DNA from: a virus
Length of the DNA stretch: 28,379 nt
IMG/VR virus record: IMGVR_UViG_3300020416_000046
Location: 1-28,379 of that record
Strand: one strand, 5' to 3'
In this document: positions 15,229 to 22,507 of the stretch, piece after piece
How positions within the stretch are numbered: position 1 is the stretch's first letter
How the letters are laid out: each line of letters starts with the position of its first letter
Notes under the pieces: model-generated
Seen by the model: only the letters and a program-made list of their open reading frames with translations
Told to the model about the DNA's origin: nothing
Databases searched by the model: none
Program-made: the position numbers and the translations under genes

Positions 15229-15863
15229 CAGCAAAACTTGTAAGTATCACACCAGATGCTGAAAAAACTATGGCATATATTGCCAGAGTTTCTAACCCTG
15301 CAAACCAAGAGAACGATAATTACTCAGGGTTATTAAAATATTGTATCAAACATAATCATTGGTCTGTTTTTGAACAGTCAACAATGACATTAGAGATAGA
15401 AACTACTCGTGCTATAGCAGCACAAATATTAAGACATAGATCATTTACTTATCAGGAATTTAGTCAGAGATATGCAAAGAGTAATGAACTAGGAAAAATA
15501 GAATTGCCAGAGTTGAGAAGGCAAGACACAAAGAATCGTCAGAATTCAACAGATGATCTTGATCCATTTATAAAACAGAAGTTAGAACTTCAAATGAAGA
15601 CTCTGTTTGAATCTGCACAGTCATTATATAATCAAATGATTGATGATGGAGTTGCAAAAGAATGTGCTAGAATGGTATTACCACTATGCACACCGACTAG
15701 AATTTATATGACAGGTTCTTGTCGTTCTTGGATACATTATATCAATTTAAGATCTGCAAATGGTACACAAAAAGAACACATGTTGATTGCTCAAGCAGTC
15801 AAAGATATATTCATTGAGCAATTTCCTGCTGTGAGTGAGGCATTAGAGTGGAATGAATCATGA
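15225..15863 (+). CDS. thyX: flavin-dependent thymidylate synthase ThyX
   Basis: ThyX makes dTMP from dUMP with methylene-tetrahydrofolate and FAD/NADPH, unlike the folate-oxidising ThyA. The signature RHR-x7-S is present at R70-H71-R72 to S80 ([11 protein letters not shown]), followed by QRY. The later [11 protein letters not shown] segment and the QKEHMLIAQ helix are typical for the family's nucleotide-binding part. The length (212) is normal. It follows ndhI with a 4-base overlap and works in the same pathway as nrdA and nrdB further on. ThyX is a frequent cyanophage gene. Confidence 0.95.
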   Translation: MTAKLVSITPDAEKTMAYIARVSNPANQENDNYSGLLKYCIKHNHWSVFEQSTMTLEIETTRAIAAQILRHRSFTYQEFSQRYAKSNELGKIELPELRRQDTKNRQNSTDDLDPFIKQKLELQMKTLFESAQSLYNQMIDDGVAKECARMVLPLCTPTRIYMTGSCRSWIHYINLRSANGTQKEHMLIAQAVKDIFIEQFPAVSEALEWNES

Positions 15864-16485
15864 AATTATGTTTGGAGTCCCATTGTTTAGATATCATTTA
15901 GACTCCGCAGAAATAAAAAAAATTGCAGAAGAAAAATTTACTTTAAGTCAAGGGTTTCCTATAGATGAGACACCTGGCGGGTGGGATTGTACTGTCAAAA
16001 GTGATTTTGATAATAGTCAGGCAAATTTATATACAAAATATTATGATGGAGTTATGAAACAATTTGGTAAAGATGTAGGATTAGAAAGTGGAACTGCCAT
16101 GATGCATGAATCTTGGTTAAATTATTATGTTAAAGGTATGAATCAGGAAGAGCATGATCATCTACCATCATTTTACTCTGGAGTGCATTATATAAAGTAT
16201 GATCCAAGAGTGCACGAGGCAGTTCATTTCTTAAATCCACTATTTCAAATATACAGTTGCACATATTCATTAACATCTAAAATTTGTCGTGGTGAGGACG
16301 CATTAAACGCTCATCCATTCTCAAGACAATTCATAATACCAGATGTAAAAGAAGGTGATGTAATAATATTTCCATCCTTCTTAAGGCATAGAGTTAATAA
16401 ATCAGAAACGGATGTCCCTAGGATTACCTGTTCATTTAATATAAATACCATCAAGGGATCTACTCGTAGAGTTTTTAGTCAATGA
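15853..16485 (+). CDS. 2OG-Fe(II) oxygenase-like protein (3 of 5)
   Basis: A 210-residue protein with the oxygenase pattern H101-D102-H103 (EEHDHLPSFYSGVHYI), H179 (FPSFLRHRV) and R190 (VPRITCSFNI). The closing GDVIIFPSFLRH strand is typical of phage 2OG oxygenases of the kind also present at 9571 and 21974. A start at the ATG at 15868 (MFGVPLF) is also possible, since the first residues add nothing conserved. It overlaps thyX by 11 bases and the next gene by 4. Substrate unknown. Confidence 0.72.
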   Translation: MNHEIMFGVPLFRYHLDSAEIKKIAEEKFTLSQGFPIDETPGGWDCTVKSDFDNSQANLYTKYYDGVMKQFGKDVGLESGTAMMHESWLNYYVKGMNQEEHDHLPSFYSGVHYIKYDPRVHEAVHFLNPLFQIYSCTYSLTSKICRGEDALNAHPFSRQFIIPDVKEGDVIIFPSFLRHRVNKSETDVPRITCSFNINTIKGSTRRVFSQ

Positions 16486-17687
16486 AATCATTTGCGACTT
16501 TTATATCTGAATCACAATCAAACGCAGCAAAGCAAGCAAAAAAACTTGGTTTGAAAGGCGATGGTCATGGTTCTTGGGTTGATCCAAACGGTCGTATTGT
16601 CGGACGCACCGTTGAAGGTGAATTAGTATTTAATAGTGGAAGAAAACCCGCAAGAGGAACAGACCCTCTCAATCCAGGTTCTGCAGCAAGACCGCAGGTA
16701 TCAGAAGTTCCTCCGCCATCTCAAGAGGGTTCAGCATCTCAAGCAATGCCCCCTTCAGAAGAACAAGGAGAAGTGGAGAAAACAAGAGGAACGCTTACTC
16801 TTGGTTTTGGTAGGTTTAACCCACCGACAATTGGGCATGAAAAATTATTAGATAAGATTAAAGATACATCAGAAGGTGGTGCATACACAGTTTATCCATC
16901 ACACTCTCAGGATAATGAAAAAAATCCCATAGGTGCAGAAGATAAAGTTCTCTTTATGAAAAAACTTTTTCCTGCACATGCAAGTAATATAGTATATGAC
17001 CAGTCTATTCGTACAATTATTGATGCTTTAACCCATGCGGATGTCCAAGGATACTCAACCATTAATCTCGTGGTTGGCAGTGATAGACAAAAAGAGTTTG
17101 AGGGTCTTGCCAACAAATACAACGGGCAACTCTATAATTTTGATGCGATTAATGTCATATCAGCAGGGGACAGGGATCCCGATGCTGAAGGGACAGAGGG
17201 TATGTCTGCTTCCAAACTTCGAGCTCTAGCAGCAGATGGAGATTTTGAAGCATTTAAAAAAGGATTACCTAAAGCAGCAAAGGGTACGGTAGCACAAGAA
17301 TTATTCAACACAGTTCAAAAATCTATTGGTAAAAAAGCAGTAACCAAAGAGGGTATACAACTATGGAGAATAGCACCCAAGTTTGATTTTAAATCTTTAC
17401 GAGAAAATTTTGTAGCAGGAAACATATTTAATATAGGATCATTAGTAGAAAATTTAAACACAGGATTAATTGGTCGTATCCTTAGAAAAGGTACAAATTA
17501 TGTAATTGCGGTGACCAACGAAGGCATTATGTTTAAGAGTTGGATCAACGATTTAACAGAAGCAAAGGTTGTATCTGGGGTAGTCGCATCCAAAAGAGAA
17601 GTGGGTACAGATTCATATCGTGAGTATGTACAAGCGTTGACTCCGATGGAGAAGGTTAGGTCATTTATAAATAATAACAGAAAATAA
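16482..17687 (+). CDS. nucleotidyltransferase-like protein with head-targeting-like N-terminus
   Basis: Three parts can be seen. Residues 1-11 (MKSFATFISES) resemble the T4 capsid-targeting sequence (MKTYQEFIAEA in an internal head protein, from memory), including an I-x-E site of the kind cut by the gp21 prohead protease. Residues 14-50 hold a small module (AKKLGLKGDGHGSWVDPNG). Residues 105-255 form a cytidylyltransferase-like fold: GFGRFNPPTIGHEKLL with the FNPPTxGH nucleotide-binding motif (112-119) and MSASKLR (241-247), the counterpart of the ISSTxxR motif. Such enzymes include NMN adenylyltransferases. The C-terminal 140 residues are unassigned. The product may be packaged in the capsid; no ribosome binding site is evident at its ATG, which overlaps the previous stop. 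Confidence 0.65.
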   Translation: MKSFATFISESQSNAAKQAKKLGLKGDGHGSWVDPNGRIVGRTVEGELVFNSGRKPARGTDPLNPGSAARPQVSEVPPPSQEGSASQAMPPSEEQGEVEKTRGTLTLGFGRFNPPTIGHEKLLDKIKDTSEGGAYTVYPSHSQDNEKNPIGAEDKVLFMKKLFPAHASNIVYDQSIRTIIDALTHADVQGYSTINLVVGSDRQKEFEGLANKYNGQLYNFDAINVISAGDRDPDAEGTEGMSASKLRALAADGDFEAFKKGLPKAAKGTVAQELFNTVQKSIGKKAVTKEGIQLWRIAPKFDFKSLRENFVAGNIFNIGSLVENLNTGLIGRILRKGTNYVIAVTNEGIMFKSWINDLTEAKVVSGVVASKREVGTDSYREYVQALTPMEKVRSFINNNRK

Positions 17688-17702
17688 TTCCTGACTTGGC
17701 AG

Positions 17703-18671
17703 ATGAGCAATTTTATTGAGAAATCAGTACAAGAAATATTTGATGAAAGCATGGCAAATGCGTTTATCAGAGAAAAGGTAGAACCTGTACAAGAAAGAGA
17801 ACTAACCTTCCGAGAGAGTCTTGCGTCTAAGATGGAGGAAGATAGACTTGCTAAGTATGAGGAAGAAAAAAGACTTGTAGAAGAACAGGAATTAAAAGAA
17901 AAAGCAGTCAAGATGTATAAATCTGATGGTGCTACTACATCAGATGAAAAGAATAAGGAGATTACTGAGAAGAGTGTAAAGAATACTATTACAATTAATC
18001 CAGATATCAAAGAAACAATTGTAGGTAAAATATACGCAGCATACAATGAAAGGTATCTAACTGAAAAGAAAGCAAAGAAAGATTATGATGGTGATGGTAA
18101 AGTAGAAAGTGGTGCTAAGGAATACCGTGGTGTCATTCACAATAAGATACAAAAAGCAAGAGGTGGTAAGGCAGATGGTCAGGATACTTCTAGTGTTAAA
18201 GAAACATATACAGTAACTAACGCTGATAAGAAAGGTAACACACCTGCATATCAAGGTTTTAAAGCAGGTAAGAAGAATGCCAAGACTGGCAAACCTTTAT
18301 ACAAGGCAGCAGATCATATGAAAGAAGAGGAGTCTATTGAAGAAGGTAGTCTCAAACAAGCAAGAAAAAATGTAGGTGCATCTAAATGTTGGGACGGTAA
18401 AAAAATTGGTAATCCTCCAACTAAAATGAAGGGTGGTAAATCAGTTCCTAATTGTGTACCAGAAAACAGACAGGTTGCTTACGAACCTGAGAAGCATAAA
18501 GATCCAGACGAGTCTGATAAACCATACAGACAGAGATCTAGAGCTGCTAGAATGAGAGATCCAAAGAGAGGAATTAACTCTCCTGCATTTAAAAAGTTCA
18601 TGGCAGATCGAGGCATGAGTGCATCATACGAACCCACGCTACCAATGGTCGAGAGTAAAAAAAAACTCTAA
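17703..18671 (+). CDS. Lys/Glu-rich modular protein, likely virion-associated
   Basis: A 322-residue, highly charged protein. Residues 1-75 form a probable coiled coil (RLAKYEEEKRLVEEQELKEK). Around 125 is KDYDGDGKVESGAKEYRG, which looks like a Ca-binding EF-hand or dockerin-type loop, though it is a single copy. Around 227-255 is a Cys pair module (CWDGKKIGNPP...VPNCV) that recurs in the protein at 26896. The protein ends MVESKKKL at a run of nine A, and the -1 frame continues open for 150 codons, so this may be the first part of a longer frameshifted product. It starts 15 bases after the preceding stop. No enzyme motif is visible. Confidence 0.65.
   Translation: MSNFIEKSVQEIFDESMANAFIREKVEPVQERELTFRESLASKMEEDRLAKYEEEKRLVEEQELKEKAVKMYKSDGATTSDEKNKEITEKSVKNTITINPDIKETIVGKIYAAYNERYLTEKKAKKDYDGDGKVESGAKEYRGVIHNKIQKARGGKADGQDTSSVKETYTVTNADKKGNTPAYQGFKAGKKNAKTGKPLYKAADHMKEEESIEEGSLKQARKNVGASKCWDGKKIGNPPTKMKGGKSVPNCVPENRQVAYEPEKHKDPDESDKPYRQRSRAARMRDPKRGINSPAFKKFMADRGMSASYEPTLPMVESKKKL
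18657..18665 (+). other. A9 run, possible -1 ribosomal frameshift site
   Basis: Read in the upstream gene, AGT AAA AAA AAA CTC TAA contains the slippery heptamer A-AAA-AAA. Slipping one base back gives AAA ACT CTA ACG and an open frame to 19138. No strong downstream structure is seen, only a weak AT-rich stem (18685-18699). An assembly error or a phase-variable tract would look the same. Confidence 0.4.
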
Positions 18672-18766
18672 CGATTGAAGAACAAGATAAAATTTATCTA
18701 GTAAAAGCAAACGAACCTGAGCAAGCATATGAGGTTACAGATCTTGTTGTCGGAGACATATCTGAA

Positions 18767-19138
18767 TTGAATCGTTACGGAAAAGAAACGGGTAAGGCAA
18801 CGGGTTCTATGAATAAGAAGGCAGGTAGTCCTGTCAAAAAAGGTGGAAATAGAAACGATGTTGCATTAAATTATGTCAGAAATAAAATTCGTAAAGAGAC
18901 AGGTAGACCAGAGGGGCAACGCAAAAAGATAAAGGGTGAGAAAAAACAAGAAGGACCTAGTGCAGGAGTAAGAAAAGCAAGAGAAAAAATAGCAAGAGCA
19001 AAGGAAAACAAAGCATTTGCTGATAGAGGAAAGAAAGCAGGGTTTAAGAGCACCCAAGATTATGCAAATACAGTTGCTAGATATGGTGGCGAAAAAAACT
19101 ACAACAATCCTAACAAACATGGCGGACTTGGATCTTAA
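18767..19138 (+). CDS. Lys-rich phage protein module, possibly reached by frameshift
   Basis: The frame encodes a basic protein with the block RYGKETGKATGSMNKKAGSPV, then LNYVRNKIRKETGRPEGQRKK, and a C-terminal Lys/Glu-rich helix. I recall this block in cyanophage virion proteins. There is no ATG: the first available start is a TTG at 18767, with GGAG 11 bases upstream. The frame is in fact open from 18659 and adds IEEQDKIYLVKANEPEQAYE, a protein-like sequence, so translation probably enters by a -1 shift from the gene at 17703. The 3' end overlaps the next ATG by 20 bases. Confidence 0.5.
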   Translation: MNRYGKETGKATGSMNKKAGSPVKKGGNRNDVALNYVRNKIRKETGRPEGQRKKIKGEKKQEGPSAGVRKAREKIARAKENKAFADRGKKAGFKSTQDYANTVARYGGEKNYNNPNKHGGLGS

Positions 19139-19511
19139 CGAAGTAGCACCACCTTCTGCAAAGCATGAAAGGATGGTAAAACATATAAAAAAATCCTACA
19201 AAAAGGATGGTAAATTGACTGATGATGAGAAGTCAATAGCGTATGCTACTGCGTGGAAAAATTATAATAAAGTTAATGAAAGATATAGCACCTTTGACTA
19301 CACCTCATTACAGAAAGCAAGAAAAGAAAACGAAGCAGAAAATAAATTTCGTAAAGATAGAATGCAACATGGTAAGAAGGCTACAGGCACATCTAGGAAG
19401 AGTGTAAAGTATAAAGATTTTGTAAAAAAAGCAGAAGCAAGTAAAACTAAATTGAGAAAAGGTGAGTATAAAAAATATGTTGGTGGTAAGTTAGTGTCCA
19501 ATAAAGCTTAG
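19119..19511 (+). CDS. small basic phage protein, likely virion-associated
   Basis: A 130-residue protein from the ATG at 19119 (MADLDLNEVAPP); the upstream part of the frame is not protein-like. Residues 10-52 carry PSAKHERMVKHIKKSY, KLTDDEKSIAYATAWKNYN, a block I recall from many T4-like cyanophage proteins, also seen as a module in larger ones. The remainder is Lys-rich and low in complexity. It is in the same reading frame as the gene at 17703, with the middle frame between them. No ribosome binding site is evident. A perfect late promoter follows its stop. Confidence 0.6.
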   Translation: MADLDLNEVAPPSAKHERMVKHIKKSYKKDGKLTDDEKSIAYATAWKNYNKVNERYSTFDYTSLQKARKENEAENKFRKDRMQHGKKATGTSRKSVKYKDFVKKAEASKTKLRKGEYKKYVGGKLVSNKA

Positions 19512-19517
19512 TAATAG

Positions 19518-19525
19518 TATAAATA
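19518..19525 (+). promoter_or_regulatory. T4-type late promoter (TATAAATA)
   Basis: A perfect match to the T4 late -10 consensus in a 45-base gap between genes. The transcript would begin near 19532 and leave a leader of about 25 bases before the structural-type gene at 19557. This is the best promoter of this class in the window. Confidence 0.8.
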
Positions 19526-19556
19526 CATTTAGATAAATCGTAACTGGGTAAAAGAC

Positions 19557-20054
19557 ATGGCTCTCTGGGGTTCTAATGATAATATTACGACATTCGGTAC
19601 TGTCGCAGTTGATGGTACTACTGTAACTGGCACTGGTACTACTTTCACCTCCGATGCAGTCGTTGGACAAGTAATCCGAATTGGTGTTCGAGGTGGTGTC
19701 GGTACATATTATGGCGACGCAGTAATTACAGGTATTACTAGCGATAGAGTATTGAAAATTGATACTACAGATGGTTTAAGTGCTACAAGTATTGCAGCAA
19801 CTTCTTACTATCTCAGTGAACTTCCTAAGAGTTCAGTGTTAGATAGCGTTTATCAGGAAGGAAGATCTGATGCTGATTCATTAGTCTACGGTACAGCAAC
19901 AGAGAACACAGGACTATACAAAGTAGGACATACAGGTTGGGTCGGTGTAACGACATATATAGATTGTCATGGTAATCTAAGGGTCAAATCAGAAACCTTA
20001 GTCGCTATGTCTGGTATTTCCACTGGTAACATACCATATCCAACTGATGAGTAG
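19557..20054 (+). CDS. beta-rich virion protein
   Basis: A 165-residue protein of Gly, Thr and Val-rich beta sequence: MALWGSNDNITTFGTVAVDG at the start, VVGQVIRIGVRGGVGTYYGD and ITGITSDRVLKIDTT in the middle, and SSVLDSVYQEGRSDADSLVYG later. I recall similar MALxGxxDN proteins in cyanophages, listed as structural and placed near baseplate or tail genes. No catalytic motif is seen, and Lys is scarce, unlike the preceding genes. It is the first gene after the perfect late promoter, which supports a virion role. Confidence 0.7.
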   Translation: MALWGSNDNITTFGTVAVDGTTVTGTGTTFTSDAVVGQVIRIGVRGGVGTYYGDAVITGITSDRVLKIDTTDGLSATSIAATSYYLSELPKSSVLDSVYQEGRSDADSLVYGTATENTGLYKVGHTGWVGVTTYIDCHGNLRVKSETLVAMSGISTGNIPYPTDE

Positions 20055-20065
20055 TATGTAAATCA

Positions 20066-20437
20066 ATGAGATTTGACGAATTGAATGACAACAATTATCT
20101 ATTATTTGCTATAAAAAATTATGACAATCCACAGGCAGTAACTGAGGATGATTTTTATGATGACCTTAAGCGAATAAAGTATATAAAAAGATTACTTAAA
20201 AGGTACAGGAACACTGGAGAGTTGAGGACTCATCTTATTCTCAACCACTTCATTGTTCTTTTTAATGTGTTTGGTGATGCAGGAATACCTCTATTGTTCT
20301 TTAAATTAGATAAAGAATTGTGGTCTTGCACTAAAAGTTTCCTGACATATCTTGGTAGAGTCCCGCAATACCCTATTACTGGACTAAATAGAATATTAGA
20401 TGATGATTTTTGTTTAAAACAATTACACGATCTCTAA
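20066..20437 (+). CDS. conserved T4-like phage protein, unknown role
   Basis: A 123-residue soluble protein beginning MRFDELNDNNYLLFAIKNYDNPQ, with an acidic/basic helix DLKRIKYIKRLLKRYRNTGEL and then LILNHFIVLFNVFGDAGIPLLFFKL. I recall this protein as widely conserved in T4-like cyanophages, where it lies beside structural and DNA-metabolism genes. The hydrophobic stretch at about 58-70 is probably buried rather than a membrane helix because His and Asn interrupt it. The stop overlaps the next ATG by one base (TAATG). Confidence 0.7.
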   Translation: MRFDELNDNNYLLFAIKNYDNPQAVTEDDFYDDLKRIKYIKRLLKRYRNTGELRTHLILNHFIVLFNVFGDAGIPLLFFKLDKELWSCTKSFLTYLGRVPQYPITGLNRILDDDFCLKQLHDL

Positions 20438-20637
20438 TGGATCCTCGTTTAGACAAGGTAATAAAGTATTTCCGAGAGGAAATGATGGCAGCAAATGCTG
20501 TTGGACAGTCTGGTGGTTTCAGTTCTAGTGCTGATGCCAAAGGACCTGTGGCAGGATATGATAAACCAATGAAAAAGAAACCTCAGAAAAGATATGCGTC
20601 AGGTGGTGTGGGATCTAGAAAAAGATGGATGAAATAA
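20437..20637 (+). CDS. small basic phage protein
   Basis: A 66-residue protein from the ATG at 20437 (MDPRLDKVIKYFREEMM); the frame can be read from a TTG at 20410, but the TAATG junction favours the ATG. A short N-terminal helix is followed by a Ser/Gly-rich part (SGGFSSSADAKG) and a very basic end (KKKPQKRYASGGVGSRKRW). I recall short proteins of this layout next to the preceding gene in cyanophages. Function unknown. Confidence 0.6.
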   Translation: MDPRLDKVIKYFREEMMAANAVGQSGGFSSSADAKGPVAGYDKPMKKKPQKRYASGGVGSRKRWMK

Positions 20638-20638
20638 C

Positions 20639-21034
20639 ATGGCAGAGAACATTAACACCGCTATTATAGAAAGACTAGAGAAAGTTGTTGAGTCTCTGCA
20701 GGAAAATTCTGTGAAGATGGGTCAACTTCTTGCTGTGCATAATGAAAAATTAGACAAGCAAGACAAGGTTGATGAAGTATTGTTTGAGAAAGTAGATAAT
20801 TTACACAGGGATTTAAACAGAGAAACCAATGCAATCAAAAAAGGATGCGAAAGGGATATTAGAAAAGTTGACGAGCGTTTACGCACGATTGAAAAGAAGA
20901 TGTGGTCTATTTGTGGTGCTCTTGCTATTGTATCTTTCCTCGTTAGTCCAATCGGATCGAAAATCTTGACAGGTATCGTAAGCAATGCTACAATGACTCT
21001 TGAAGAGAAACCCTTTGTGAATGGATCTAATTGA
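20639..21034 (+). CDS. coiled-coil protein with C-terminal membrane segment (holin-like layout)
   Basis: A 131-residue protein with an extended coiled coil (about 8-85, rich in Leu, Glu, Lys and Asp) and one hydrophobic segment at about 88-115 (MWSICGALAIVSFLVSPIGS), followed by a short tail. This is the layout of XhlA-type phage proteins that assist holins, and also of some tail or membrane-anchored proteins. There is no sequence match I can name, so holin-like is a hypothesis. The stop overlaps the primase start by 14 bases. Confidence 0.55.
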   Translation: MAENINTAIIERLEKVVESLQENSVKMGQLLAVHNEKLDKQDKVDEVLFEKVDNLHRDLNRETNAIKKGCERDIRKVDERLRTIEKKMWSICGALAIVSFLVSPIGSKILTGIVSNATMTLEEKPFVNGSN

Positions 21035-21989
21035 TTCAAAATATATTACTTTAGTTTCTGCAAGATTAGACAAGTTTAAAAGAGTAAAAGACAACCTTTA
21101 TAATTTTAGATGTCCTCTATGTGGTGACTCACAAAAGCATAGAAATAAAGCAAGAGGATATTTCTATCAAGTCAAAGTAAATACAAATTACAAGTGCCAT
21201 AACTGTGGTGCTTCCATGTCATTCAACAATTTCCTTAAGAAGTTGGATGGCACTCTTCATGGAAAGTATTCTATGGAGAAATTTAAGGCAGGGTTTACAG
21301 GAAAGAATTTCCCTGCAGAAAAACCAAAGTTAAAATATAAAAAACCAGTATTCAAAGCAAAAATAGATCTACCTTTTTGCTCTGATGTTACCAAAGGCAA
21401 AACTTACTTAGAGAATCGTGGGATTGATCCATCTAAGTTCTATTATGCTGACAAATTTTGTGCGTTTGTTAACACTTACAAACCCACTTTCTCATCAAAA
21501 GTAATCGAAGAACCTAGAATAGTAATACCTTTGTATTACAACAAAGAAGTTGTAGGTTTTCAAGGCAGAAGTCTAAATTCAAACTCTGTTAAATATATCA
21601 CGATCATGCTTGATGATGATGCTCCAAAAATATATGGACTTGATGACATTGACAAAACTTCACAAATTTATATCACTGAAGGACCGTTTGATTCGACCTT
21701 CCTCGACAACTCCATCGCCTTATGTGGGGCAGATGGTGATGTTCACAAGTGGGGTATTAGCAATCCTACTTGGGTTTATGATAACGAGCCACGCAATCGT
21801 GAGATTTGTAAACGAATCTCGGACACCATTGACAGAGGTGAAAAGGTGGTAATATGGCCATCCAATATACAGGAAAAGGACATAAACGATATGATCATAG
21901 GTGGACATGATGTAAAAAAAGTGGTAGAATTAAATACATATTCTAAACTTCAAGCGAAAGTTAAATTTACTGAATGGAAAAGAGTTTAG
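21021..21989 (+). CDS. 61: DNA primase gp61
   Basis: The primase makes RNA primers at the fork and works with the gp41 helicase. The N-terminal zinc domain has C31, C34, C59 and C62 (CPLCG...CHNC). A TOPRIM-like segment follows: YITEGPFDSTFLDNSIA (about 213-230), with later acidic residues in DND-type loops (EKDINDMI). The 322 residues are near T4 gp61 (342). It overlaps the coiled-coil gene by 14 bases and the next oxygenase-like gene by 16. Confidence 0.93.
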   Translation: MDLIDSKYITLVSARLDKFKRVKDNLYNFRCPLCGDSQKHRNKARGYFYQVKVNTNYKCHNCGASMSFNNFLKKLDGTLHGKYSMEKFKAGFTGKNFPAEKPKLKYKKPVFKAKIDLPFCSDVTKGKTYLENRGIDPSKFYYADKFCAFVNTYKPTFSSKVIEEPRIVIPLYYNKEVVGFQGRSLNSNSVKYITIMLDDDAPKIYGLDDIDKTSQIYITEGPFDSTFLDNSIALCGADGDVHKWGISNPTWVYDNEPRNREICKRISDTIDRGEKVVIWPSNIQEKDINDMIIGGHDVKKVVELNTYSKLQAKVKFTEWKRV

Positions 21990-22507
21990 AAATACATACA
22001 ATCTCTAAAGTAGATGTATGTAAAGGACAATCAAGTATCAATCTAGATGGACTCGCTGATCTTATACTAGGATTAGAGAATGACAGACTAGACAATGATG
22101 AATGGAGCACTCATTATGAGGATTCTAAAGCTCCTGACTCACCCATCATAGATGCTATAGTTGATGAAATGATAACTGCATTTCATGCTGCTACGGGATT
22201 GCAATTGAGGTTAAATGATAAGTGGGCACATATTCATCAAAAGAATATGAGCACCAATATACATAATCATTACCCAGTTGATATTTCTTCTGTCTTTTAT
22301 GTCTCTGTCCCAGAGAATGCAGGTGCACTTCTGTTGCATCCGCACCACAACAAATATCATCTTGCCACTGTTCCATTTAAACCACAGGAAGGCATGTTTA
22401 TAATATTTCCAGGTGCACTAGAACATTCTGTAACTAGGAACCATTCAGATAAACCAAGGATATCACTAGCGTTTAATTTCAATTTATACAAAGAAGAGGG
22501 CAAATGA
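21974..22507 (+). CDS. 2OG-Fe(II) oxygenase-like protein (4 of 5)
   Basis: A compact 177-residue protein with H97-x-H99 (NIHNHYPVDISSVFYVSVPE), distal H151 in IIFPGALEHSV and R162 in DKPRISLAFNFN. The motif order matches the phage oxygenases at 9571 and 15853. Short length suggests the catalytic core only. It overlaps the primase end by 16 bases and the nrdA start by 4, so it is expressed with the DNA-precursor genes. Substrate unknown. Confidence 0.75.
   Translation: MEKSLEIHTISKVDVCKGQSSINLDGLADLILGLENDRLDNDEWSTHYEDSKAPDSPIIDAIVDEMITAFHAATGLQLRLNDKWAHIHQKNMSTNIHNHYPVDISSVFYVSVPENAGALLLHPHHNKYHLATVPFKPQEGMFIIFPGALEHSVTRNHSDKPRISLAFNFNLYKEEGK

Noticed and set aside
17498-18046. A 182-codon reading frame on the - strand
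   Set aside because: It is complementary to two credible + strand genes and its Ser/Leu/Phe/Ile-rich product reflects antisense reading of Lys/Glu-rich codons.
18079-18110. A true EF-hand calcium site (DYDGDGKVE)
   Set aside because: Only one loop is present, with no paired helix-loop-helix; it may be a structural repeat common in these phage proteins, so it is only mentioned in the gene entry.
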